A DNA stretch of 64,000 bases from Oasisia sp. SBJ-2009 (lineage: Eukaryota > Annelida > Polychaeta > Sabellida > Siboglinidae): the NCBI GenBank assembly GCA_964017155.1, contig OZ024861.1, positions 15,378,026-15,442,025 of the forward strand. The letters run 5' to 3'. The position numbers and the translations under genes were made by a program. Below, in pieces: positions 1 through 10,602 of this stretch; the stretch's first letter is position 1, and each line of letters opens with the position of its first letter. The notes under the pieces are model-generated. The model was given only the letters and a program-made list of their open reading frames with translations, was not told where the DNA came from and did no database searches.

Positions 1-209
1 TCGTGTTTAATATTGCTGATTATGACTATCACTTTTCATGAATGCATAAAATTATAACAATTAAGCTTATTTCGTAAGTACGACCAACCATTACAGAGAT
101 GTGTTTACAGATGTGTGTCTCGTGTGACTGGACTTCCTGTGTATTCATGACATTTCTCCCCTGCCACTTTCTATGTCCTACGTTTGCGTCGGAATCTCTT
201 TGCGATGTT

Positions 210-499
210 TTAATTGTAGACGGCGGGGGCACTACATACACGCGGCAGGGGGCGAGGGGGTTCCTTTTCAGACTCCCCCTCGTCACTTCCTTCGTCTGCT
301 GCTGCTGCTGCTGCTGCTGTTGCTGCTTCTTGTCGTCCGGGTACTTCGATTGGCCCTGCCATCGCCTCAGCTGTGTCTAGGAGTCTCGTCCGCTCTTTCT
401 CGTCATCGTATCCTAAACAGGCATCCAACAACAGCTGTAACACATTCGTCGATGTGTTCCTTCTCAATAAGTGCATACTATTGATTACCTTAACAGCAA
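210..499 (-). CDS. Ig-superfamily receptor, exon 6 (cytoplasmic tail, terminal)
   Basis: An acceptor ATTAAG|TT at 500-501 gives phase 1 (C+TT = Leu) and opens the frame AVKVINSMHLLRRN..., then an acidic segment (LGYDDEKERTRLLDTAEAM) and a poly-Ala run encoded by a CTG/GCA triplet repeat. The end is PPRPLPRVCSAPAVYN and TAA. PPRPLPR is a plausible SH3-binding motif; tyrosines in GYDDE and AVYN are possible phosphorylation sites, but no ITIM or ITAM consensus is seen. The polypyrimidine tract of the acceptor is weak, so the join is less certain than the other exons. With it the six exons sum to 1668 nt, a multiple of three. The first part of this exon is duplicated at about 820-860. Confidence 0.6.
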
Positions 500-859
500 C
501 TTAATAGCAACCTCGCTAGCCTCGGTTACCCAGGCTTCTTTTAAGCCCATCAACTCTGCCTGGGGAAACTAATGCTCTGCATTTGTTAACCGAGAGGGCG
601 GCCTTACCCCAGATTAGGGTAGAGACGCTGATTGGCTCTCAGGCCAACTATGAAATACAATTAAACTAACAATATACTTTTACAAGATAATGATATCCTA
701 TAAAAAGTATTCAACATTGAACTAATATTAACTCAAGAATAAGTAAAATTTCTAATTTACAGTTGTTTATAAAATAAGAATTACGGCAGGATTAACCAGT
801 ATCCGTGAGGTGGCAGCATCGATGTGTACCTTCTCAATAAGTGCATACTATTAATTACC

Positions 860-1350
860 TTAAAGGGATACTCTAGTCAGTGAGAGGTTCACAGTATTAA
901 CTTACATATGTATACTGTATTGGTTGTGTTTAGTAACTGTGCACATGTTTAATGATATCAAAAACATGCCGTCCTAGATTCAGGGCGCTGCCATCTTGAG
1001 ACTTATGCGCCAGTGACGTAAGCCAAATCGTTTACGTCACTGGCACATTGTTGAAAAAGGCAAGGATTGGCGGAATCTTCGCTAATAATTGTGATAGTGA
1101 CGTAAGCAATCGTACTTGATACACACATACCATTGGACAGACATAGGATGTTCGAACGTGCATGCGCCAGTGACGTAAGCGGTTTATGTCACTGGCGCAT
1201 CAGTCTCAAGATGGCAGCGCCCTGAATCCAACATGGAGTGTTTCTGGTATAATTATACTATAATTAATTGTTTATTAACGATCTTTGTGCACAATTATTA
1301 TGCACAACCAATATATTACATAGGTGTAAGTAAATCGAGTATCCCTTTAA
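860..1350. mobile_element. MITE with TTAA target site, internal foldbacks
   Basis: The ends read TTAAAGGGATACTC and GAGTATCCCTTTAA, a 10-bp terminal inverted repeat plus a TTAA duplication. A nearly identical empty site exists at about 451-509, where the same flanks (AAGTGCATACTATT...ACC-TTAA-CAGCAACT) are uninterrupted. That shows directly that the element inserted at TTAA. Inside are paired inverted segments at about 980-1004 and 1202-1226 (CAGGGCGCTGCCATCTTGAG and its complement) and repeated CCAGTGACGTAAGC palindromes. There is no coding capacity. TTAA targets are known for piggyBac and Kolobok groups; the autonomous partner is not identified. Confidence 0.8.
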
Positions 1351-2045
1351 CAGCAACTGGCGTAAGAACACGGTGAACATGAGTGGAATAAGCTCTCCAA
1401 AACCTCCACCTACACCCCTTTGAGGCATGCAAAAACCCTTACATTCCAGCACTCCAAAAACAACCAATTGCATCCCGCCATCTTTGGACTAACAAAAACA
1501 CACCGATTCTCTCAAAAAGCACTTCTAGTTGTCTTTCATTGTCGCTCGCCAATAGCACACGAACTGAGGCTGTATACGTTGAGTGGATGCTTCTATCTCC
1601 AGCACCCAACTAAACTTCGAGGGCTGGGCCCACATTGTTACGGAATTCTTAGCTGCGAAAATTCTTAACGCTTTCGAGAAAACGAACTTAACGAATTTTC
1701 GCAGCTAAGTAAGAATCCGCCATATTTACAAAATTCTTACTTAAGATGTAATTGTCTTCGAGAATACGGCCCCAGTTATTTTTTGAACGTGGATATTGCC
1801 AAGAGTAGTACCAGTGATCGGGCATCTAAGAAAGAGTTTGTAATCGCGAATGTGAACTGTGTGCACAAAGAAAGCAGTTGTTCAACATTCGAGTTTGACT
1901 TCCACATTTTCCCACGGCAATTGGGCAAAATGTGAAGTCATCTCCCATTCTTGCATTGAAATCTCCAAGTGTGATGACTTTACCAGTAGATGGAATCTTC
2001 TAGAACGTTTGACCCAGTAGTTCATAGAATGTTTGTCATTATACT

Positions 2046-2258
<213 letters not shown>

Positions 2259-2263
2259 CTCAC

Positions 2264-2698
2264 GCATGAGTTGGTAGTCCCGCTCGTAGATGAGCACGAG
2301 TAGAGCTATGACGGTGACGAACCCGCAGAAGCAGAGCACAACGAGAGGCAGTGTGTAGTCGTCGTCGCCTGCCCCAGTCGACGACGCCGCCGCCCTTAAG
2401 GGGTCCATGTTCTGCTGGTCAGGCGGTACGAACTCGTCATGCGGCACGTAGTCATCACGCGGCTTCAGCAGTTCCGGCGGTAGCGTCCTATAATGCTGTA
2501 GTGCCATCGCGTTTACGTCTTCCGCGGGTGGTACGAACTGCCGAGTCACTAGTGTCGCAAGGATCGGTTTACGTGTGACAGTTGTTGGCTTCGTCGTCGT
2601 CGTCGTTGACGTCGTCGTCGTTGTTGTCGTCGTCGCTGACGTTGTCGTCGTCGACTCTCGTGTCGTTGTTGTCGCAGTGGTCGTTGGCAGTGGCATCC
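2264..2698 (-). CDS. Ig-superfamily receptor, exon 5 (mucin-like stalk and transmembrane helix)
   Basis: Acceptor CTCGGTTACAG|GG and a consensus donor C|GTGAGT, both phase 1; 435 nt. The first 45 residues are almost pure Thr with some Ser, Lys and Arg, encoded by GAC/GTC-type triplet runs, and would be an O-glycosylated stalk. An acidic, proline-rich juxtamembrane segment follows (PPELLKPRDDYVPHDEF). Next comes one hydrophobic helix (LPLVVLCFCGFVTVIALLVL), then the stop-transfer-like YERDYQLM. This fixes type I topology, with Ig domains outside. A 210-bp (AC)n tract begins six bases beyond the exon, so the donor sits right against a microsatellite whose length could affect splicing. Confidence 0.82.
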
Positions 2699-3874
2699 CT
2701 GTAACCGAGTGGAGACGTCAGCGGGCTTCGTCAGCGTGTGTCGCACTGTCTACTGTCATCTGTCACGAATTGCAATGCAAAGATACGAGACTCTGTCATC
2801 ACCAGTCTCAGAAAGAATCTAACACACTGACTAGTGACATCGCCACTCGATTATGACAATGCGATGCCATTCAGAATAAACGATCGTCACCTGCACTGTC
2901 TGGGAATAGTACAGCGGTCAGCGGCTCGAATGGTCAGGTGGATCCGGCGGGGCAATCGCCAGTCCGTGATGACGAGACTACGGTAGTTACACTATCAGGA
3001 GGCGCATTGAATTCAAGCTATCCAAACTTGTATACAGGTACGACGGTACGCTAGAGTAACTCGCGACACTGTTATTACAACCCACATCTCCCCGTTTACT
3101 ACGCTCTGCGGGTAACTCCTTCATGTGCCAAGAGTAAACTTAGAACATTTTGGCAGCCGTGCATTTGCCAGTGAAGTGGAACCAACTTCCCACGAACATG
3201 CGCAACAGTGGCAATATCCGGCAATCTAAGACACAACTAAAGAAATATTTATTTTCTGCATAAGGAGTTTTACACAACGGTATTATATTTTAACTCAATT
3301 TTTATATATTATAAATCTTATAATTGAGCTGGTATTATGTTTGTTTTTATTATATTTCATATGTCAATTTCATGGTATGTTGCTATGCTTGGGCAATGGC
3401 TTTTCAAGCGTTCCAATCCCTTATTTTTTACTATAATAACACGATAGTGGTCTACTACAAATTGATCAAAAATAACAAACATAACCGTCATATTTCACCT
3501 CTTATTCATTTAAAATATATGATCGGATGTTTAATTGAATACACATGTTTACAAAGCATTGCAATGCCACTTCGCCTTGATATCGAAATATTCAGCTTTA
3601 TCAGATATCGGACGATCAATTGGTCTGTTCAATAGTTTTCATCGGTCGGTCGGTTTAACGTTTTTCATCGTATGATTGCCCGGTCTGTTAAACATATTCA
3701 TTGGGTGATCAACTAGTCTGTTTACTTCGAGCAAATACATTATTTATTTAATATTACCTACTATTACCTATAACATACTAATAAACATATGCATATTATG
3801 CTAGATCAAGAAACTCAAAAAGTATATTTTGCGATTGACATTGCATAATGCTTTGAATTGTAAATATCACTTGC
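2699..3874. other. Inferred intron between cysteine-free Ig exon and stalk exon
   Basis: AT-rich sequence without recognisable exon, repeat family or RNA gene. The intron is read as GC-AG (GCAAGT...TTACAG). A run of short CGGTCGGTCGGT and related motifs near 3638-3720 is too short to be called a repeat array. Confidence 0.5.
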
Positions 3875-4120
3875 CATTGGTTTCAAGTGTCACGTTGACC
3901 TGTGACATATGCCCAAATACGGTGTTCCACGCAACCAGAAGAAGCCGGGCCGGATGACGCTTGGTCATAGTGAAGTTTCTCCCGCGTGAAAGAGTTTCTC
4001 CGGACGAAGGATTCAACCAGAGGTATTGAGGAGGGGGGTTGCCGGCGGCAAATGCCTGGAGATTGTCGCCAATGAAATACATATTCTTCTGGGGACGCAC
4101 TGTTAGGTTAAATGGTTTGT
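3875..4120 (-). CDS. Ig-superfamily receptor, exon 4 (Ig-like domain without cysteines)
   Basis: The acceptor is excellent (CTTTCTCCATTTCAG) and phase 1. The protein begins KPFNLTVRP and contains GNPPPQYLWLNPSSGE, which is typical of the B-C region of I/C2-set Ig domains. Neither canonical Cys is present: the B-strand position reads LQAFAAGNPPP and the F-strand region reads AWNTVFGHMS. Sequons NLT, NFT and NVT suggest a heavily glycosylated surface. The nearest GT donor (AA|GTGATA) would give 250 nt and break the frame to the next exon. A GC donor four bases upstream (G|GCAAGT) gives 246 nt, phase 1-1, and restores the frame, so I use it. The alternative is an extra, unseen exon before the stalk exon. 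Confidence 0.75.
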
Positions 4121-4264
4121 CTGAAATGGAGAAAGGGCATACACTGATAATTGATCAATGGCGCCTGGGCACAGTTAGATAATAGATATGCAAGGCAGCA
4201 GAACGGGTGGATAAGCCATAAATGTGGACAAGTTTGATAAGGATAAGAAAATCAACAGCCAGAC

Positions 4265-5357
4265 CGGAGCGAGAGGGAGAGGGAGAGAGAGAGGGGGGGG
4301 AGGGAGGGAGGGAGGGACGATGGGAGGGACGGACGGATGGACGGACGGACGAACGGAGAGAGAGGGAGAGAGGGAGAGAGAGAGGGAGGGAGGGAGGGAA
4401 GGAGGGAGGGAGAGAGGGAGAGAGGGAGAGAGGGAGAGAAGGAGAGAGGGAGAGAGGGAGAGAGGGAGAGAGGGACGGAGAGGGACGGAGAGGAAGGAAG
4501 GAAGGAAGGAAGGAAGGAAGGAAGGAAGGAAGGAAGGAAGGAAGGAAGGAAGGAAGGAAGGAAGGAAGGAAGGAAGGAAGGAAGGAAGGAAGGAAGGAAG
4601 GAAGGAAGGAAGGAAGGAAGGAAGGAAGGAAGGAAGGAAGGAAGGAAGGAAGGAAGGAAGGAAGGAAGGAAGGAAGGAAGGAAGGAAGGAAGGAAGGAAG
4701 GAAGGAAGGAAGGGCCGACCGACCGACCGACCGACCGACCGACCGACCGACCGACCGACCGACCGACCGACCGACCGACCGACCGACCGACCGACCGACC
4801 GACCGACCGACCGACCGACCGACCGACCGACCGACCGACCGACCGACCGACCGACCGACCGACCGACCGACCGACCGACCGACCGACCGACCGACCGACC
4901 GACCGACCGACCGACCGACCGACCGACCGACCGACCGACCGACCGACCGACCGACCGACCGACCGACCGACCGACCGACCGACCGACCGACCGACCGACC
5001 GACCGACCGACCGACCGACCGACCGACCGACCGACCGACCGACCGACCGACCGACCGACCGACCGACCGACCGACCGACCGACCGACCGACCGACCGACC
5101 GACCGACCGACCGACCGACCGACCGACCGACCGACCGACCGACCGACCGACCGACCGACCGACCGACCGACCGACCGACCGACCGACCGACCGACCGAGG
5201 GAGGGAGGGAGGGAGGGAGGGAGGGAGGGAGGGAGGGAGGGAGGGAGGGAGGGAGGGAGGGAGGGAGGGAGGGAGGGAGGGAGGGAGGGAGGGAGGGAGG
5301 GAGGGAGGGAGGGAGGGACGGAGGGAGGGAGGGAGGGAGGGAGGGAGGGAGGGAGGG
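4265..5357. repeat. Composite tetranucleotide satellite (GAGG)-(AAGG)-(CCGA)-(GAGG)
   Basis: Four blocks abut without spacer: imperfect GAGA/GAGG (about 4265-4493), near-perfect (AAGG)n (4494-4714), perfect (CCGA)n of about 121 units (4715-5198), and (GAGG)n (5199-5357) with one GACGG interruption near 5318. It lies in the intron between the C-like and cysteine-free Ig exons. The first, second and fourth blocks are pure purine on the plus strand and can form triplex structures. The six-frame peptides it gives (PTDR, KEGR, GREG, SVGR) are artefacts. Confidence 0.97.
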
Positions 5358-5386
5358 CCAGCTAACGACGTAAATACAGTGCTTAC

Positions 5387-5728
5387 ACAAAACGGTTATT
5401 CCTTTGGTTGCAAACGACAAGTTCGACCTGGGCGTGTTGGTCGCGTGATACGCCGGCAAGTTGAACGGAACGTGCCACCGCACAACGCACACGTGGTTCT
5501 TGCCATTCAGTTCCGGTGTCGCCGTCACCGTGGCAACGGTCGACACGTAGCCCTTCAAGATGGCCGTCCGGTTGGCGACCGTTGTAGAGTTTTTGACGGC
5601 ACCTGTTGGTCCCCACCATCTCGTGGTCGGCGTCCACCCGCCGTAGTAGAAGGCCGTACAACGGTACATGATCCTATGGCCCGTCTCCACTGTACGGTGC
5701 ATCATGCCGATACACTTCATTGGTTGAT
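5387..5728 (-). CDS. Ig-superfamily receptor, exon 3 (C-like Ig domain)
   Basis: A 342-nt symmetric phase 1-1 exon. The acceptor is GGATCTGTTTCCAG and the donor T|GTAAGC. The domain has B-strand Cys in MYRCTAFYYGGW, Trp residues in TTRWWGP and an F-strand Cys in NHVCVVRWHVP. The CTAFYYGGWTPxxRW pattern resembles C1/C2-set domains. N-glycosylation sequons NST, NRT and NLS are visible. An extra N-terminal Cys (MKCIGM) may pair outside the domain. In the open frame the exon runs straight into a (GAGG/CCGA/AAGG) satellite that starts about 30 nt past the donor. Translation past the donor gives only repeat peptide, so the splice site is needed. The exon is distinctly GC-richer than its surroundings. 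Confidence 0.83.
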
Positions 5729-5889
5729 CTGGAAACAGATCCAATCAGCTTAGTGTGCCTCTGTAAAGAAATCGTTGTACACTTCACGGGAATACGAATA
5801 CAAAACCACAGATCTACATAAATCATAATTATTTAGTAATTACCAATCTCTATTAATAGGCACAAAGAGGCATCGGTCCGTGTATATAC

Positions 5890-6068
5890 CTTCTTTGCCT
5901 TTTTCGTTTTCAAATGTGCGAACGAAAAACGAATTCCTTTTTCGTTTTTCTTACTTTACTTTTGAAAACGAAAAAGGAATTCGTTTTTTGTTTTTCGTTC
6001 GCAAATTTGAAAACGAAAAAGGAATTCGTTTTTTGTTTTTCGTCCGCAAATTTGAAAACGAAAAAAGA
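5890..6068. repeat. Foldback/tandem element with 45-bp AACGAAAAAGGAATTCG units
   Basis: Two direct 45-bp units at about 5963-6052 contain AACGAAAAAGGAATTCGTTT. An inverted partial copy lies at 5898-5948 (AACGAATTCCTTTTTCGTTT), so the whole can fold into a hairpin. It lies in the receptor intron between the V and C-like exons, with no coding meaning. It may be a MITE remnant; no target duplication could be defined. Confidence 0.7.
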
Positions 6069-6406
6069 AAAGACGGTATTTATCTCATTCCGCTCGTTCT
6101 GGCGTTATATGTACGCAATCGCCTTCCCGTTGGTTGCAGTTTGCGGAAACCACCGTCGTAAGTTGTATAGGTTTCCACCCAACAAAAACTTATCTAAACG
6201 GTGGGAACAGTTATGCAGGTACGTTATTATTTATAAAGTGTTTGCGTATTCCAATAGTTTTGATTTTGAATACGCTTACTAACAACGAGGTGCGGACCAG
6301 TTGTGGTCTTGTTAATACGATGGCCCATTGGAAACCACGAAATATCACATGACTTAGTTACCATCGAAATATCATATAACTTAGTTACCATCAAGAAATA
6401 TAGCCT

Positions 6407-6595
<189 letters not shown>

Positions 6596-6695
6596 TTTCG
6601 TTGATTTTTTTGATGATTTTACATTTATCGCGCATGCGCAGAAACGTCAATCGGAACGCATATAGCGCCGGCAAAATGTAAGCGCTACACCGTAC

Positions 6696-6998
6696 CTAAT
6701 ACGAGCAACTGTCCGAAGTACTCGTGTTCGCCGAGCTCCTTCTGACAGCTGTAGAGACCCGCGTCCTCCGGCATGACGGTGGGCAGGTAGAGCACGCGAG
6801 CGTACGGGGTCAGCGGAGTCTGGTATCGCTTCATCCGCTTGCTCTTCACGACCTTGGCGCCGTGCACGATCACCGAGCCCATGGCGGTGGACACGTACTC
6901 CCGCCAGATGATCTGTCTGTTGCTCTCCGGACACACCATCTCCGCCGACTGACCCGTGAGAACGGCCACGTTCGGCAGTTGCAGGAGTCCGTGGGAAC
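6696..6998 (-). CDS. Ig-superfamily receptor, exon 2 (V/I-set Ig domain)
   Basis: A 303-nt symmetric phase 1-1 exon. The acceptor is CTTGCTCGCAG and the donor is G|GTACGG. The 101 residues form one immunoglobulin domain of V or I type. The B-strand Cys lies in GQSAEMVC, the core Trp in IIWRE, and the F-strand signature in MPEDAGLYSC, the classical D-x-G-x-Y-x-C. It ends with FGQLLVLG, a typical G strand. It follows the signal peptide directly, so it is the membrane-distal domain and the likely ligand-binding one. The family is certain at the level of the fold; no specific orthologue is recognised. The V-C-C-TM layout recalls nectin/PVR and related adhesion or immune receptors, but that is analogy. 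Confidence 0.85.
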
Positions 6999-8260
6999 CT
7001 GCGAGCAAGAGGTTCATTTTGCCAGAATATATCCAGAATTTAACAATTTAACAAGATTGCCGTCTAGAGCTGCAACGTCAAGATGGCGTGCGGACAAGGA
7101 AGCTTTTGACTTATCGACAGGCCGACAATTGTCCACCTACTTGTAACCCGCCCTCACCAGATAACTGCCAATGTTATTGTTAAACACACACTCCCAGTAC
7201 ATTCGACACTTAACGTGTTCCTGTGGGTAATTGTCCTCTCAGAGAATGAGTACTGTTTCATATCCATAGGGTTGTTCCTTGACCAATGCTGCATTGTGCC
7301 CTATGGTCATACTGCCATCGCTTTGTTTGAAGAACATATTCCTATCGACATCCATAACCATTAAATATCTTAACAACTGTTATTAAATGTTGATCTCCTT
7401 GTAGTCTCCTAGCCTCTAGGGTTGTCAACCCACATTATAATGGGCGTCGTTTAGAGCCAAAATATTTGAGTTCAGGAGTAACCCAGTTGCATTTCGTTGC
7501 GCTCTTTCTAGCTTATCGGAGTCTTACGGTGCACCCAATAACCCAAATGTGTACAAAGGTGTTCGCTGTTCAAATCGTTCCACTGATCAAGACACTGCAA
7601 TAATAATTATCAAGATGAACTTTGATTCCAAATACTCTTGCTGTGTTGAACGTTGATACATGTTTTCGCATTTTAAACTTTCGTTTTGAACCGAAACGTA
7701 ACTAAAATACCCGTGTTCAATTAGTGTGCTAGAAAAGATATTTTTGAAATGTTCTGTTTACTAAACATTATCACTATGCTCTAATGAGGACTATAAACTA
7801 CAATGTTTAACTTATGCACTGGATGTCTTAAACTAGTTTGAATACGCCCCGTTTTGGGCATTAGTTAAAACCGTACCCTTACGGTATCCGAGAATGTGTG
7901 TTTTGCTCTTGTCACAGTGTCGTTAATGAAAACGTGACACTGGTATTTTAAAAGACGTAATAACATTGAGCAATATTTAAAATACCCCTCTTCACGGGGC
8001 AAAGCAGGTAGCAAATTAGTAATTAATGCAACAGTTCTTTGAAAATTATAATATCTTTATTATGTCGTTGATTGCGCACTAATCCTGTTAATATTACTAA
8101 TTATTGTAATTCTATTATAATATTGTAAACAAATAATATTCAGAATTATGTTTTGTTTTTCGTTAATGACCATGTCAATTACATCGATATTATAATTACG
8201 CGGATATTTCGCACCAACTTTAATAGGCTCTCAGTAGGTGTGTTCATGTGTGTTGACATG
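6999..8260. other. First intron of Ig receptor, proximal unique part
   Basis: About 1.25 kb of AT-rich sequence. No domain, tRNA, or repeat family recognised on either strand. Confidence 0.5.
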
Positions 8261-8267
8261 TATTCAT

Positions 8268-8440
<173 letters not shown>

Positions 8441-8514
8441 GTGTGTTTACGTACCAGTGTCAATATGTGTATGTATGTGCATATGTACGTATATGCATAT
8501 GCGTATATATGTGT

Positions 8515-8697
8515 GTGCATGTGCATGTGCATGTGCATGTGCATGTGCATGTGCATGTGCATGTGCATGTGCATGTGCATGTGCATGTGCATGTGCATGT
8601 GCATGTGCAGGTGCAGGTGCATGTGCATGTGCATGTGCATGTGCATGTGCATGTGCACGTGCACGTGCACGTGCACGTGCATGTGCATGCGCATGTG
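8515..8697. repeat. (ATGTGC)n hexanucleotide satellite
   Basis: About 28 units of GCATGT with CAGGTG and CACGTG variants towards the right end. Every step alternates purine and pyrimidine, so the tract extends the Z-DNA potential of the adjacent (TG)n. Followed by GTGTGCGTGC-type repeats to about 8810. Confidence 0.95.
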
Positions 8698-8740
8698 TAA
8701 GCATGTGGATGTATATATGCGCCCGTGTGTGTGAATGTGA

Positions 8741-8771
<31 letters not shown>

Positions 8772-9067
8772 TGCATGCGTGCGTGTGTGTGTGTGTATAT
8801 ATATATATATGCGCATGTGCGACAGTGCCTGCTAATACATTTTGTATTCTTACGTAGGTCACTGTGGTATTAATTTCAACATTCGCGACAACCATTCCTT
8901 GTACCTTGTATTCACGAATTAACCACGCATGCTGACAAATGTGAATTAGCAGTTGGCATACGGACTTACATGCACAGGTATAGCAACGTGTTACATACAA
9001 AGTGGTGAGCATTTCCTTCGAATCCATCCTTTTGTTTCCCGCCCAATGGATTTTAATGGTTGTTCGC

Positions 9068-9213
<146 letters not shown>

Positions 9214-9886
9214 CAATAAACGTTTTCGGAGATCCACACAGTATGCTGATAATAACAGTATCCAGAACAGCCTCACAGAGAACTTAACACAAATCACATT
9301 TCAATACCCTCATCCTTTAACCAGCCCCAGAGCATGCAACATACATCCATGTATCGCACTAATTACACTTGATCCATTCCCTCAGTTTGGATAACAAGTA
9401 CCATTCATGGCATTATGAACATATCGAATTTTCTGCGACGCAATTTACGTCACCACCAGCTGTGTTTCCTAACTGTGTCAGTGTTTGTGCCCTGGGCTTC
9501 TTTACAACTATTTGTAGGCGACCGTTTGCGTTTGGGTTTCTTCGTTCTAACTTGGTAAAGTTCTAGTACTAACTTAAGATCTGTTTTTTGATGTAACAGT
9601 TTGACGTGCTTCAAGTTGTGATTTATAATTGTCAAAATATTTCCAAGCATGCAAAGAGTACGCTTTTTATTGATCCTAACCCCTATAGAGTACACTAAAA
9701 AAAGTAGAGTAGTATGACTAATACACACCTACAACAACAAGTAGGCTACAACAGTTTTAAGCGTACGGCAAGCACCGGAAAATAGTGACAATTATGAAAG
9801 ACCCCTAAGTATATGTATGTGTGCATGTTTGTGTGTGCGTGCGTGTGTACATACATACATACATTAATGCACGTTTGCATGAATGT

Positions 9887-9917
<31 letters not shown>

Positions 9918-10121
9918 CATCTACTTTTTTAAGATAAAGACACCTGCACAACTTCAGTGCGCAGATTTGTATTACGTAATGTCTGCAACGTATAATTATA
10001 TATAAAGGAATAACAATGAATGACGTCACGTTCAAGTTCGATTTCCGCAACAACAAACACATAGCAAACATGAGCATTACATATAAGGCAGGTTCCAGTC
10101 AAACAATACAATACTACTCAC

Positions 10122-10173
10122 CTTGACTTAACGCAACTACAACTAACAACGTTATCGCATCGTAAACGCCCAT
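10122..10173 (-). CDS. Ig-superfamily receptor, exon 1 (signal peptide)
   Basis: First coding exon of the receptor whose other exons lie at 6696-6998, 5387-5728, 3875-4120, 2264-2698 and 210-499. The ATG is in a good Kozak setting (AAAATGG) and encodes MGVYDAITLLVVVALSQ, a short hydrophobic signal-peptide core, followed by one base of a Gly codon. A strong donor (G|GTGAGT) follows immediately, giving phase 1, which fits the phase-1 acceptor of the V-domain exon (G+GT = Gly). The exon is too short to stand out as an open frame, so the call rests on start context, hydrophobicity, donor quality and matching phase. The 5' UTR and promoter should lie above 10173; I see no clear TATA box there. Inference: directs the receptor to the secretory pathway. 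Confidence 0.68.
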
Positions 10174-10506
10174 TTTTCTGATATCGCGTCAGCCGTTTTT
10201 CCCAGAATACAGCATTCCGGAACTTGCCGTAATGAATGTCACCACGGTTTTGGCAAGCAGGTTGTTTCTCTGTCGGATTGTAGTTGCAGCCAAAGTCATT
10301 TCCCATAAAATTTCATCAAATATTCCAGTGTAGATCGAATACGGAAGTGTCATCACATAATACATTGACACAGGAATGAATTTATTATGGTGCATCGAGA
10401 TCCCTAGACAACATATCTTGAACACCTGCGATGATTTGACCACCCTCCTCCGCCCATTTAGTCTAATACTCCGTTCGTCCAATAATTGTTGTAATGTGGA
10501 CAACAT

Positions 10507-10602
10507 GATTGTGGTCGCGCGGTAGGGCGCCGGACTGTCAATCGAGGGGCGGTGGTTCAATCCTACCTACCCCCGTTTGGGGGTAGGTGGGATTGAACCA
10601 CC
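10507..10602 (+). repeat. tRNA-like sequence with duplicated inverted B box (hairpin)
   Basis: GTGGTCGCGCGGTAGGGCG resembles a degenerate A box, CTGTCAA an anticodon-like loop, and GGTTCAATCC a B box, as in tRNA-derived SINEs or tRNA pseudogenes. Directly after it the B-box end is repeated in reverse. The arms 10551-10574 and 10579-10602 pair over 24 bp with one G-T and a GTTT loop. No acceptor stem closes, so it is not a functional tRNA. Confidence 0.5.

Noticed and set aside
4155..5753. Open frames of 300-530 codons encoding PTDR, KEGR, GREG, SVGR or LPPS repeats
   Set aside because: They arise because the tetranucleotide satellite has no stop codons in several frames. Only the ends of the minus-strand frame (5387-5728) are real exon sequence.
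10118..10306. 62-codon minus-strand frame over the receptor start
   Set aside because: It is in another frame from the signal peptide, and the GTGAGT donor and phase agreement support the short signal exon instead.
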